23,381 nt of DNA from Bacteroidota bacterium (GTDB lineage Bacteria; Bacteroidota; Ignavibacteria; Ignavibacteriales; Melioribacteraceae): contig JAEXUB010000093.1 of the NCBI GenBank assembly GCA_023453125.1, forward strand, positions 1 through 23,381, written 5' to 3'. Below, piece by piece: positions 6,550-13,397 of the stretch; within the stretch, counting starts at the first letter, position 1; the number at the start of each line of letters is the position of its first letter. The notes under the pieces are model-generated. The model searched no databases. It was not told the DNA's origin and saw only the letters and a program-made list of their open reading frames with translations. The position numbers were made by a program, and so were the translations under genes.

Positions 6550-7158
6550 ATGAGTATCAATCTATCGGATCCTTCATACTGGGATAACAGGTATACAGAA
6601 AAGAAGGATACCTGGTCTTTAAACAAACCAAATCCGGTTTTGGTTCAGGCCTTGGAGGAAAAATTACTCCAACCCCCTGCAAAATTGCTCGTTGCAGGGT
6701 CCGGAAAAGGGGAGGATGCCATTTTTCTTGCAAAATGCGGATTTGAGGTAACCGCTGTCGATTTTTCGAGGGAAGCCGTAGATTACCTTAAAAATCTGCC
6801 TGTTTTAAGCAAACTGAACTTTAATGCGGTTCTTGGAGATTTATTTGAATTGGAAAAGACTTTTCCCGAATCTTTTGATATAATATATGAGTATGTAACA
6901 ATCTGCGCGGTTGAACCGGATAGGGTTGAGGAGCTTGTAAGGAATTTTGCCGCTGCCTTGAAGCCGGGGGGGATTTTCATCAGCGTTCTATTCCCCGTTG
7001 ATGGAAGGGAAGGAGGACCTCCATTTGCGGTGGACCTCCAAAATTTTTATTCATTAGCGCAAAAATATTTAAAGCTTGAGTATTATTGTAAAGAAATAAA
7101 TTCACTCCGCCCCCGTAAAGGGAACGAAGTATTACTAATTTTCAGAAAGGATGAATAA
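6550..7158 (+). CDS. Class I SAM-dependent methyltransferase, TPMT-like
   Basis: Predicted Rossmann-fold methyltransferase of 202 residues. The N-terminus (SYWDNRY at 9-15, then TWSLNKPNP) has the Trp-containing pattern of thiopurine S-methyltransferase-like enzymes. SAM motif I is VAGSGKGEDAIFLA (48-61), motif II ends in the acidic VTAVDFS (67-73), and a KPGGIFISVLF block marks the later core strand. The GSGKGED form of motif I and the WD-RY opening favour the TPMT/halide-thiol group over RNA or protein methyltransferases, but the substrate is not determinable. No SD is visible before the ATG. The stop overlaps the next gene's ATG (TAATG at 7156-7160), so it heads a coupled three-gene operon. 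Confidence 0.85.
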   Translation: MSINLSDPSYWDNRYTEKKDTWSLNKPNPVLVQALEEKLLQPPAKLLVAGSGKGEDAIFLAKCGFEVTAVDFSREAVDYLKNLPVLSKLNFNAVLGDLFELEKTFPESFDIIYEYVTICAVEPDRVEELVRNFAAALKPGGIFISVLFPVDGREGGPPFAVDLQNFYSLAQKYLKLEYYCKEINSLRPRKGNEVLLIFRKDE

Positions 7159-7676
7159 TGGCACGCAATCTTGAGTTAAAGCTAAAAATGGAATCACACG
7201 CAAAAGTTATTTCCTGCATAAAAAATATTAAAGGAGAATATGCAGGGCTGCTTAAGCAGAAGGACACCTATTATAAAATTCCAAAAGGACTTTTAAAACT
7301 TCGCAGCGTAAACGGGAAATATGAGCTGATTAAATATCTAAGGGACGAGAAGGGAAAAAAGAGATGGTCCGATTATGAAGTGATTACTCTTCAGGGAAAG
7401 AATCCTGAAAAATATTTCTCTCAGCTATTTAAAATAGACATAGTGGTTGAAAAGAAAAGGGAGTTGTATCTTTACAAAGGCACAAGAATACATTTGGATA
7501 CTGTTAAAGGATTAGGAAAATATCTCGAGCTTGAAACAGTTGTTGATAAAAACCTAAAAGATGCCGAGATTAGGTTTGCCGAAACAGTAAAACTCCTGGA
7601 GCTTGATTTGAGCAGACAGATAAAGGCCTCATACAAGAATCTATTAGAAAAGAATGATTCTATCAAAAGAAAATAA
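7158..7676 (+). CDS. CYTH-domain protein (class IV adenylate cyclase / thiamine-triphosphatase-like)
   Basis: CYTH proteins form a beta tunnel that binds triphosphate-containing substrates; members include CyaB cyclases, ThTPases and inorganic triphosphatases. The 172-residue product starts MARNLELKLK, so the usual ExExK signature appears as E6-x-K8-x-K10, a form I associate with CyaB-like proteins. Other tunnel residues are visible: R49 and K59/R62 on the LRS-x-YELIKYLR strands, K99-K100-R101, D114 in HLDTV, and the G-K-YLELE block (120-126) typical of class IV cyclases. The start is coupled to the methyltransferase stop (TAATG), with GAAAGGA upstream. Whether it makes cAMP or hydrolyses a triphosphate is open. 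Confidence 0.82.
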   Translation: MARNLELKLKMESHAKVISCIKNIKGEYAGLLKQKDTYYKIPKGLLKLRSVNGKYELIKYLRDEKGKKRWSDYEVITLQGKNPEKYFSQLFKIDIVVEKKRELYLYKGTRIHLDTVKGLGKYLELETVVDKNLKDAEIRFAETVKLLELDLSRQIKASYKNLLEKNDSIKRK

Positions 7677-10600
7677 CGCTAAGGGTGAATTCGGCCTCTT
7701 TACCGAAGGAGGTTTGAAGGCATCACAGCTTAAAGAATATCTGCTGGTTGTTCCGACTAACAGAAAGCTGCGTGACCTAAAAAAAGAAATTATTGCCGGA
7801 TACAAAGGGCTCGGAATTACAAGCCTCAACCTGGAGACTCTTGAATCTCTTTGCGGCAGGCTGCTTAGTTCAGGCAAAATGTATATTCCGCTCGAAGAGG
7901 CTCCGGCATCGGTTCTTTTAAGTCAGGCCGTTGAAGAGACAGAACTCCGCTATTTTGCCTCATACAAAGGAGATATTCCTAAAGGCACAATGAGCAGAAT
8001 AAAAAGCGTTATCTCGGAATATAAAAGGCATGGAATAAGCCCTGATCGGCTTAGAGGGGAAGCCGAGGGGCTTCCCTATTCGGAACAGCTGAAGATAATA
8101 GATATAGCCGGGATATTCGAAAACTACAAGAAAAAAACTGACGCTCTCAAGGCTTACGAAGCAGGGGATGTTTACGCAGAGCTAGTTGATTTGGCCGAAA
8201 ATGATTTTAATTCCTCTTTTAAGGTTTGTTTTCCCGAAGTAAAGGAAATTTATATAAACGGATTTGACGAATTTTCCACACTCGAATTAAAAATTCTTGA
8301 CAGGCTTTCGCTAATAGAAGGAATAAAATTATTTCTCCGGTTCGATTATTATGCGGGTAATCCGGAATTATTTTCTCATCTGGATAAATGCTATAATAGC
8401 CTGGAATCATTCGGGTTTACAGGAACAGCCGCTAAAAAGAACAAAACCAACGGAGGCTTTAACGGAATTCTGAAAGAAAAATTATTTTCTGAAACAGCCG
8501 GCGCGCGCAATAAAAAATATAAGGAAAATATATTTAAAATCTCTTCTTTCAACAGGGAAGAGGAGGTTATTAATATTGCAAAGGAAGTAAAACAGCTTAT
8601 CCTTAAAGAATATGCCGATCCCAGCCGCATATGCGTAGCATTTAATCTTGTCCAGAATTATTCTCCGGTTGTCAATGAAGTGTTTTCTATTTACGGCATA
8701 CCTGTCAATCTTACTGACCGAGTTTTTCTTGAATATACATCACCGATTATAACCCTGATTAACCTCCTTGAAATTCTTGAAAATGACTATTATTATAAAA
8801 ATGTAATACGCGCTTTCAGCAGCAATATTATAAAGAAGGATGGAATTGACCTCCGCAGTATTATTTCGTCGGCGGTTAATCTTAAAATTATCGGAGGAAG
8901 GGAAAACTGGATTTCGGTATTGCGGAATGCTGTTGATAAACGTACTCGGTATGCATACGAAACCGAATCTGGAAGCGGGATAGAAGAAGCCGAATTATAT
9001 ACCGCAGCCCTCGAAAGCATTAAAAAAATCAGGGATATCCTAAAACCCTTCGAAGAAAAAATGTCTATCGGGGAATTTATCGGCAGGCTCGAGCAAATGG
9101 TTTATAATCTAGATATGCCTAACCTGATTCTGGAGCAGAGCGCAGAGAAAGAAAAAGAACTGAAAGCACTCACAACATTTCTTGAGACAACCGATGAGGT
9201 CTTTAATCTTCTGGCGCCGCAGTACGGTGATGAAAAGAAATTCGGTATATCATTTTTCCTTGACCAGTTAAGAACTTCGGCAACTTATGCACGATTTAAT
9301 GTTAAGGAAAAGTCGGATAGCTCGGTTCTTGTGACCAGTATTGAAGAGATAAGGGGGCTCGATTTCGATTATCTTTTCATCGGCGGATTATGCGACGGCG
9401 ATTTCCCTACCCGGTATCAGCCTGAGATTTTCTTTACAAAATCTTTCCAGAAACAGGAAGAGATTCATCTTAAGGAGGAAAGGTACCGCTTTTATCAGGG
9501 GCTCTCTGTATGGAAAAAACGGCTATATCTTTCTGTTCCCCTTAACGAGGGGGGAAAGGAATTAAATGAATCGAGCTTTTTAAAGGAGTTCTCCCGGCTT
9601 TTCGAAACAACTTTTCTTGACAAAGATTATTTTGCCGGCAAAATATACTCCGCTGAAGAAGTCCTTAAGATTATAGGCTCCGTTAATGATGAGGTGAAAA
9701 GTGGAGTGATTATTCCTGAACTTGAGAAAGAGGGATTCGATAAAGAATACTTTTATAAAGCTCTTGAGGTTCAGTTAATCAGACTTAATAGTCAGGGGGA
9801 TTCCCCATACTGCGGATATGTTAATTACGGCTTAGACCTATTGCCGGAGGAATGGAAAGATAAAATAAGAGACCGGTTTGATATAATTAAGAATAAGCAG
9901 TATTCAATTTCGCAGTTAGAGACGTATGCCAAATGTCCCTTCAAGTTTTTTACTGAAAGGATACTATCTGTAAGGGAAGAAAAGGAACCGAGCGATGAAA
10001 TTGAAGCTATTGAAATGGGGAACCTTCTCCATTCCATTTTCTTTGAATTTTTTACCTGGTTAAGAAATGAAGGAATAAAGCTCCATTCCTGCAGCGAAGA
10101 TCTATTCTCTTCTGCCGTAAAAAAGATTTTTGAAATTGCTGAAGCCGAAATCAGCTCAATGCCCTTCTCATCCCCCCTAAGCTTCTACGAAAGAGAGAAA
10201 ATCCTCGGCATCGAAGGAAAACAGATCAATTCAATTCTATTTAAGCTGATTAAATATGAAAGGGAAAACTACGACGGTTATGAGCCTTCATATTTTGAAA
10301 TGCCTTTCGGCAATGTTGACAGAGAGAAGAGCGAGTCAGAACTCGGGTCTGAAAGTTCTGTTTCAATGAACGGCGTTAAGCTTAAGGGAAAGATTGACAG
10401 GATCGAGATTAATAAAGATGATAAACATCTAAGGATAGTTGACTATAAGTTAAGCGGAAAGAAGCCTACAAGAGAGGAACTGCAAAGAGGTCTTTCGCTT
10501 CAGCTTCCCGTTTATCTGGCAGCTGCAGAGCAGATAATATTTGAGAAATTCGAAGAAAAACTTGTACCGGCCGAAATGGTTATTTATTCCCTTAAATACA

Positions 10601-10827
10601 ACGCCGATGATTTGAAAAAAGACAAGGTTAGACTGGGGAGCAAAAAAGCGGATGATGAAATTGCATTGACTTCTGAACTTCTTGAGACAACAAGGAATTA
10701 TATTGCCGAATATGCAGCATACATCGGAAAAGGGATTTTCCCCTTATCTCCCCATCCCGAAAGGGATAAAATTGTGTGCCAATATTGCGGTTTAAAGGCC
10801 ATTTGCCGCGTTTCTGATCTGTTTTAG
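7654..10827 (+). CDS. AddB/RexB-like PD-(D/E)XK nuclease with iron-sulfur cysteines
   Basis: A 1057-residue protein resembling AddB, the nuclease/recognition subunit of AddAB recombination enzymes that process double-strand DNA ends. A degenerate UvrD-like helicase region covers about 1-740; its later motif is clear (EEIRGLDFDYLFIGGLCDGDFP). The C-terminal nuclease shows H793, D915 in GKIDR, D930-Y-K932 in VDYK and Q950 in LQLPVY. Four cysteines, C761 (AKCPFKFF) and C1042-x2-C1045-x5-C1051, match the AddB-type Fe-S cluster framing the nuclease. Unlike Bacillus AddB, the N-terminus has no Walker A motif (it opens with a segment leading to LLVVPTNRKLRDL). A stop at 7645-7647 rules out an earlier in-frame start. 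It overlaps the CYTH gene by 23 nt. No AddA gene is in view. Confidence 0.85.
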   Translation: MILSKENNAKGEFGLFTEGGLKASQLKEYLLVVPTNRKLRDLKKEIIAGYKGLGITSLNLETLESLCGRLLSSGKMYIPLEEAPASVLLSQAVEETELRYFASYKGDIPKGTMSRIKSVISEYKRHGISPDRLRGEAEGLPYSEQLKIIDIAGIFENYKKKTDALKAYEAGDVYAELVDLAENDFNSSFKVCFPEVKEIYINGFDEFSTLELKILDRLSLIEGIKLFLRFDYYAGNPELFSHLDKCYNSLESFGFTGTAAKKNKTNGGFNGILKEKLFSETAGARNKKYKENIFKISSFNREEEVINIAKEVKQLILKEYADPSRICVAFNLVQNYSPVVNEVFSIYGIPVNLTDRVFLEYTSPIITLINLLEILENDYYYKNVIRAFSSNIIKKDGIDLRSIISSAVNLKIIGGRENWISVLRNAVDKRTRYAYETESGSGIEEAELYTAALESIKKIRDILKPFEEKMSIGEFIGRLEQMVYNLDMPNLILEQSAEKEKELKALTTFLETTDEVFNLLAPQYGDEKKFGISFFLDQLRTSATYARFNVKEKSDSSVLVTSIEEIRGLDFDYLFIGGLCDGDFPTRYQPEIFFTKSFQKQEEIHLKEERYRFYQGLSVWKKRLYLSVPLNEGGKELNESSFLKEFSRLFETTFLDKDYFAGKIYSAEEVLKIIGSVNDEVKSGVIIPELEKEGFDKEYFYKALEVQLIRLNSQGDSPYCGYVNYGLDLLPEEWKDKIRDRFDIIKNKQYSISQLETYAKCPFKFFTERILSVREEKEPSDEIEAIEMGNLLHSIFFEFFTWLRNEGIKLHSCSEDLFSSAVKKIFEIAEAEISSMPFSSPLSFYEREKILGIEGKQINSILFKLIKYERENYDGYEPSYFEMPFGNVDREKSESELGSESSVSMNGVKLKGKIDRIEINKDDKHLRIVDYKLSGKKPTREELQRGLSLQLPVYLAAAEQIIFEKFEEKLVPAEMVIYSLKYNADDLKKDKVRLGSKKADDEIALTSELLETTRNYIAEYAAYIGKGIFPLSPHPERDKIVCQYCGLKAICRVSDLF

Positions 10828-10864
10828 GCTTTATTGTTGAATTATAGGGACAAAATTGTTAGTT

Positions 10865-10893
10865 TTGACATAGCCACTGCAAATGCTTATTGT
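10865..10893 (+). promoter_or_regulatory. Promoter of greA overlapping the upstream terminator
   Basis: A perfect TTGACA at 10865-10870, a 17-nt spacer and TATTGT at 10888-10893 (four of six). Predicted transcription start is near 10900, giving about a 50-nt leader. The spacer contains the left arm of the terminator hairpin. Confidence 0.55.
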
Positions 10894-10923
10894 TTCCGGC
10901 AAGTCGCGGTGGCAATTTTTTTT
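10873..10923 (+). terminator. Intrinsic terminator of the methyltransferase-CYTH-AddB operon
   Basis: Stem GCCACTGC (10873-10880) / GCGGTGGC (10906-10913), 8 bp with one G-U, a 25-nt loop, then AA and eight T residues (10916-10923). The loop is long for a terminator, but the stem is GC-rich and the U-tract is strong. It lies 45 nt past the AddB-like stop. Confidence 0.55.
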
Positions 10924-10934
10924 ATTCTTTCATA

Positions 10935-10942
10935 AAAAGGAG
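10935..10942 (+). promoter_or_regulatory. Shine-Dalgarno that sets the greA start
   Basis: AAAAGGAG ends 7 nt before the GTG at 10950. It decides the start over an in-frame ATG at 10890, which has no ribosome site and would add 20 residues of non-conserved sequence. Confidence 0.75.
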
Positions 10943-10949
10943 TTTTACG

Positions 10950-11423
10950 GTGTCTAACAATTTGGTTTATTTGAGCCGTGAGCGAATGCTTGAACTGGAA
11001 AAAGAACTTTCCCATCTAAAGACCGCGGGACGAAAGGCAATGGCCGAAAGAATCGCGGAAGCCCGCTCCCACGGCGATTTATCGGAAAACGCTGAATATG
11101 ACGCTGCAAAAGAGGAGCAGGGGCTTCTTGAATTAAAAATTAGTAAGCTTGAAGAAATGCTTTCAAGAACTAGAATTATTGACCTTTCGGTGATGCCTAA
11201 GGATCAGTCGCATATTCTTTCAAAGCTTAAAGTTAAGAATCTTAATAATGCCAAGGAATATACTTACATTCTTGTTTCTCCGGAGGAAGCTGATTTGAAC
11301 GCAGGCAAAATTGCTATCTCATCACCTGTAGGACAGGCTCTTATGGGAGTAAAAAAGGGGGATGTCGTTCAGGCTAAGGTTCCGGCTGGAGTAATAAAAT
11401 TCGAAGTATTGGAACTCGAATAA
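10950..11423 (+). CDS. greA: Transcription elongation factor GreA
   Basis: GreA rescues backtracked RNA polymerase by stimulating cleavage of the nascent transcript. With the GTG start the product is 157 residues, the usual GreA length (E. coli 158). The N-terminal coiled coil covers about 9-75, with the acidic tip G42-D-L-S-E-N-A-E-Y-D51 holding the cleavage-assisting D43 and E46. The C-terminal FKBP-like domain shows ISSPVGQALMGVKKGDVVQAKVPAG (about 123-147). The start is chosen by the AAAAGGAG site; the earlier ATG at 10890 would lie upstream of the predicted transcription start. It has its own promoter and a strong terminator, so it looks monocistronic. Confidence 0.94.
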   Translation: MSNNLVYLSRERMLELEKELSHLKTAGRKAMAERIAEARSHGDLSENAEYDAAKEEQGLLELKISKLEEMLSRTRIIDLSVMPKDQSHILSKLKVKNLNNAKEYTYILVSPEEADLNAGKIAISSPVGQALMGVKKGDVVQAKVPAGVIKFEVLELE

Positions 11424-11445
11424 ATATTTTAGTTTTAATTATCAG

Positions 11446-11477
11446 GGGAGCAGAGGTATTCTCTGCTCCCTTTTTTT
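11446..11477 (+). terminator. Strong intrinsic terminator of greA, directly before tilS
   Basis: A perfect 10-bp stem GGGAGCAGAG (11446-11455) / CTCTGCTCCC (11461-11470) with loop GTATT, followed by seven T residues. The T run ends 7 nt before the tilS ATG, which is unusually close for a gene on the same strand. Confidence 0.9.
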
Positions 11478-11484
11478 CTATGCA

Positions 11485-12861
11485 ATGAACAGACTGGAAC
11501 AGAAAATATTCCGTTTTATTTCCCGCGAAGGGCTTATTTCGCAGGGGGATAGAGTGCTTGTTGCATTGAGCGGCGGCCCCGATTCAGTATTTGCCCTCTC
11601 TTTCTTTTCAAGGCATTCCAAAAAGTTTAACATCTCAGTCAGCGCATTTCATCTGAATCATTCTTTGAGAGGAAAGGATTCTGATGCCGATGAATCTTTT
11701 TGCGAAGGGCTCTGCAGAGAATTGGCAGTCCCGCTTTATTCTTTTAAATCCGATATTAAGACAATTGCGCGCAACAGGAAATGTTCAATTGAAGAAGCAG
11801 CCAGGCACGAAAGATACAGGATAATTGATTTTCTGGCTTCAGAACATAATTTTACAAAAATTGTAACCGCGCATAATTCAAACGACAATGCAGAGACAAT
11901 TCTCTTAAATCTTTTTACCGGATGCGGGCTTCACGGCATTTCCGGAATTCCTGTTGTAAGGGGGAAAATAATACGTCCCTTCCTACCGGTTTCGAAAGAG
12001 GAAATTCTATCCTTCCTCGAAGAGAAGGGAATAATTTACAGAGTTGATAAATCCAATCTCTCGAATGATTACAAGAGGAATTATCTTCGGAATAAAATAA
12101 TCCCTTTATTAAAGAAAGAATTCAATCCGAAGCTTGAAGAAGCTCTTTTCCGTTCGGGCGCAAATTTCGCAGCCGGAAAAAATCTGGTTGAGGGGGTAAT
12201 TGGTAAATTTTTGGAAAGAGGAGTCGTTTTTTCTCCCGGGGCTGCATTTATAGAAATGGGGACTATTGAAAAATCGGGGGAATTATTCGGCGAACTTTTA
12301 AGAGCCGTCTTATACAGTCATTTCGGAAGTGAATTCACATTCGAAGATCCGGCTGCGGTTAAGGAACTGGCCCTTAAACAGCCGGGGAGAAAGATAAAAC
12401 TCTCCGGTAATCTGACTGCTTTGCGGGAAAGAGACGGAATAAGGATTTCCGCATCTAATAAGGAGGAAGAAGTATATTTTGAACTTAAGAAGGGGGAGAG
12501 TGCCTGCATAGGGGACCTGACAATAGGAATCTATGAAACGAAACCCTCCTCCGGTACGTCAAAAAACTTGGAAAAAAGTGAGATTATTGAAGCGGATAAT
12601 ATCGATGATATATTTATATTACGTAAGTGGAAAAGTGGGGATAAGTTTATTCCCCTGGGAATGAGGGGATTTAAGAAAATTTCTGACTTTTTAACCGACA
12701 GTAAAATTCCCTCTTCCGAAAAAAAAGAACAATTTGTTCTTCTAAACAGGAACAATATTGTATGGATTTGCGGTTTAAGAATTGACGACAGATACAAAAT
12801 AAAGGATAATTCCAAGAGAGTATTGTATTTATGGATAAAGAAACAGCAAAAAAAGAAATAA
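11485..12861 (+). CDS. tilS: tRNA(Ile)-lysidine synthetase
   Basis: TilS attaches lysine to C34 of the CAU-anticodon isoleucine tRNA, making it read AUA and charge with isoleucine; it is normally essential. The 458-residue product has the N-type ATP-pyrophosphatase loop S29-GGPDS34, the following FHLNHSLRGKDSDADE and HERYRI blocks, and AHNSNDNAETILLNLFTG, equivalent to the family's HHADDQAET. A middle substrate domain follows. The C-terminal TilS domain is clear (LRKWKSGDKFIPLGMRGFKKISDFLTDSKIP). Only the ATG at 11485 gives a normal N-terminus. No SD is visible; a terminator hairpin and T run sit immediately upstream. The 3' end overlaps hpt. It heads the conserved tilS-hpt-ftsH run. Confidence 0.93.
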   Translation: MNRLEQKIFRFISREGLISQGDRVLVALSGGPDSVFALSFFSRHSKKFNISVSAFHLNHSLRGKDSDADESFCEGLCRELAVPLYSFKSDIKTIARNRKCSIEEAARHERYRIIDFLASEHNFTKIVTAHNSNDNAETILLNLFTGCGLHGISGIPVVRGKIIRPFLPVSKEEILSFLEEKGIIYRVDKSNLSNDYKRNYLRNKIIPLLKKEFNPKLEEALFRSGANFAAGKNLVEGVIGKFLERGVVFSPGAAFIEMGTIEKSGELFGELLRAVLYSHFGSEFTFEDPAAVKELALKQPGRKIKLSGNLTALRERDGIRISASNKEEEVYFELKKGESACIGDLTIGIYETKPSSGTSKNLEKSEIIEADNIDDIFILRKWKSGDKFIPLGMRGFKKISDFLTDSKIPSSEKKEQFVLLNRNNIVWICGLRIDDRYKIKDNSKRVLYLWIKKQQKKK

Positions 12862-13388
12862 TGGTAGGTAATGAGAAGTTCGTCGAAATGATTTCCGCCG
12901 AACAGATTCAAACCAGGATTAATGAACTGGGGAAACAAATTACCGAAGAGTATAAAGGGAAACTTCCCATTTTTATAAGCGTGCTTAACGGCTCTTTTAT
13001 GTTTTTATCGGATTTGATTAAAAAAGTGGATATTCACTGCGAAATCGACTTTATTAAGCTTTCAAGCTACGGCGACCAGAAGATTTCCTCCGGCAAGGTT
13101 AAAACACTTAAAGAACTGAATGCCGACATAAGCGAAAGGCATGTTGTAATTGTAGAAGATATTGTAGATACAGGCCTTTCAATTAATTATCTTGAAAAGA
13201 TAATGAAAGAACACAATCCTGCAAGCGTTAAGGTTGCTTCTCTTCTGGTTAAACCGGAAAGCCTTAAGTATGAATTAAAAATAGATTATGTAGGATTTGA
13301 AATCCCTAATAAATTTGTTATAGGCTACGGCCTTGATTATGCGCAGAAATATAGAAACCTGCCTTCAATTTATGTCCTAAGCGAATAA
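12861..13388 (+). CDS. hpt: Hypoxanthine(-guanine) phosphoribosyltransferase
   Basis: Purine-salvage enzyme joining hypoxanthine or guanine to PRPP to give IMP or GMP. With the ATG at 12861 it has 175 residues, close to Bacillus HprT (180). The PRPP-binding signature is V96-V-I-V-E-D-I-V-D-T-G-L (96-107); the flexible loop region (SSYGDQKISSGKV, 68-80) and the late VGFEIPNKFVIGYGLDYAQKYRNL block are typical. The ATG overlaps the tilS stop (TAATG), the same coupling as at 7156-7160. An in-frame ATG at 12831 would add 10 lysine-rich residues and a 31-nt overlap; it cannot be excluded. The hpt-ftsH linkage after tilS is widely conserved in bacteria. Confidence 0.93.
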   Translation: MVGNEKFVEMISAEQIQTRINELGKQITEEYKGKLPIFISVLNGSFMFLSDLIKKVDIHCEIDFIKLSSYGDQKISSGKVKTLKELNADISERHVVIVEDIVDTGLSINYLEKIMKEHNPASVKVASLLVKPESLKYELKIDYVGFEIPNKFVIGYGLDYAQKYRNLPSIYVLSE

Positions 13389-13397
13389 GAGGTTCTT

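Noticed and set aside
10890..10949. In-frame ATG at 10890 as the greA start
   Set aside because: It would add 20 residues not found in GreA, lies before the predicted transcription start, and lacks an SD, while the GTG at 10950 has AAAAGGAG at good spacing.
12831..12860. Longer hpt start at 12831
   Set aside because: It gives a 31-nt overlap and a Lys-rich extension beyond the usual HPRT N-terminus; the TAATG start at 12861 matches family length and the coupling style used at 7158. Not firmly excluded.
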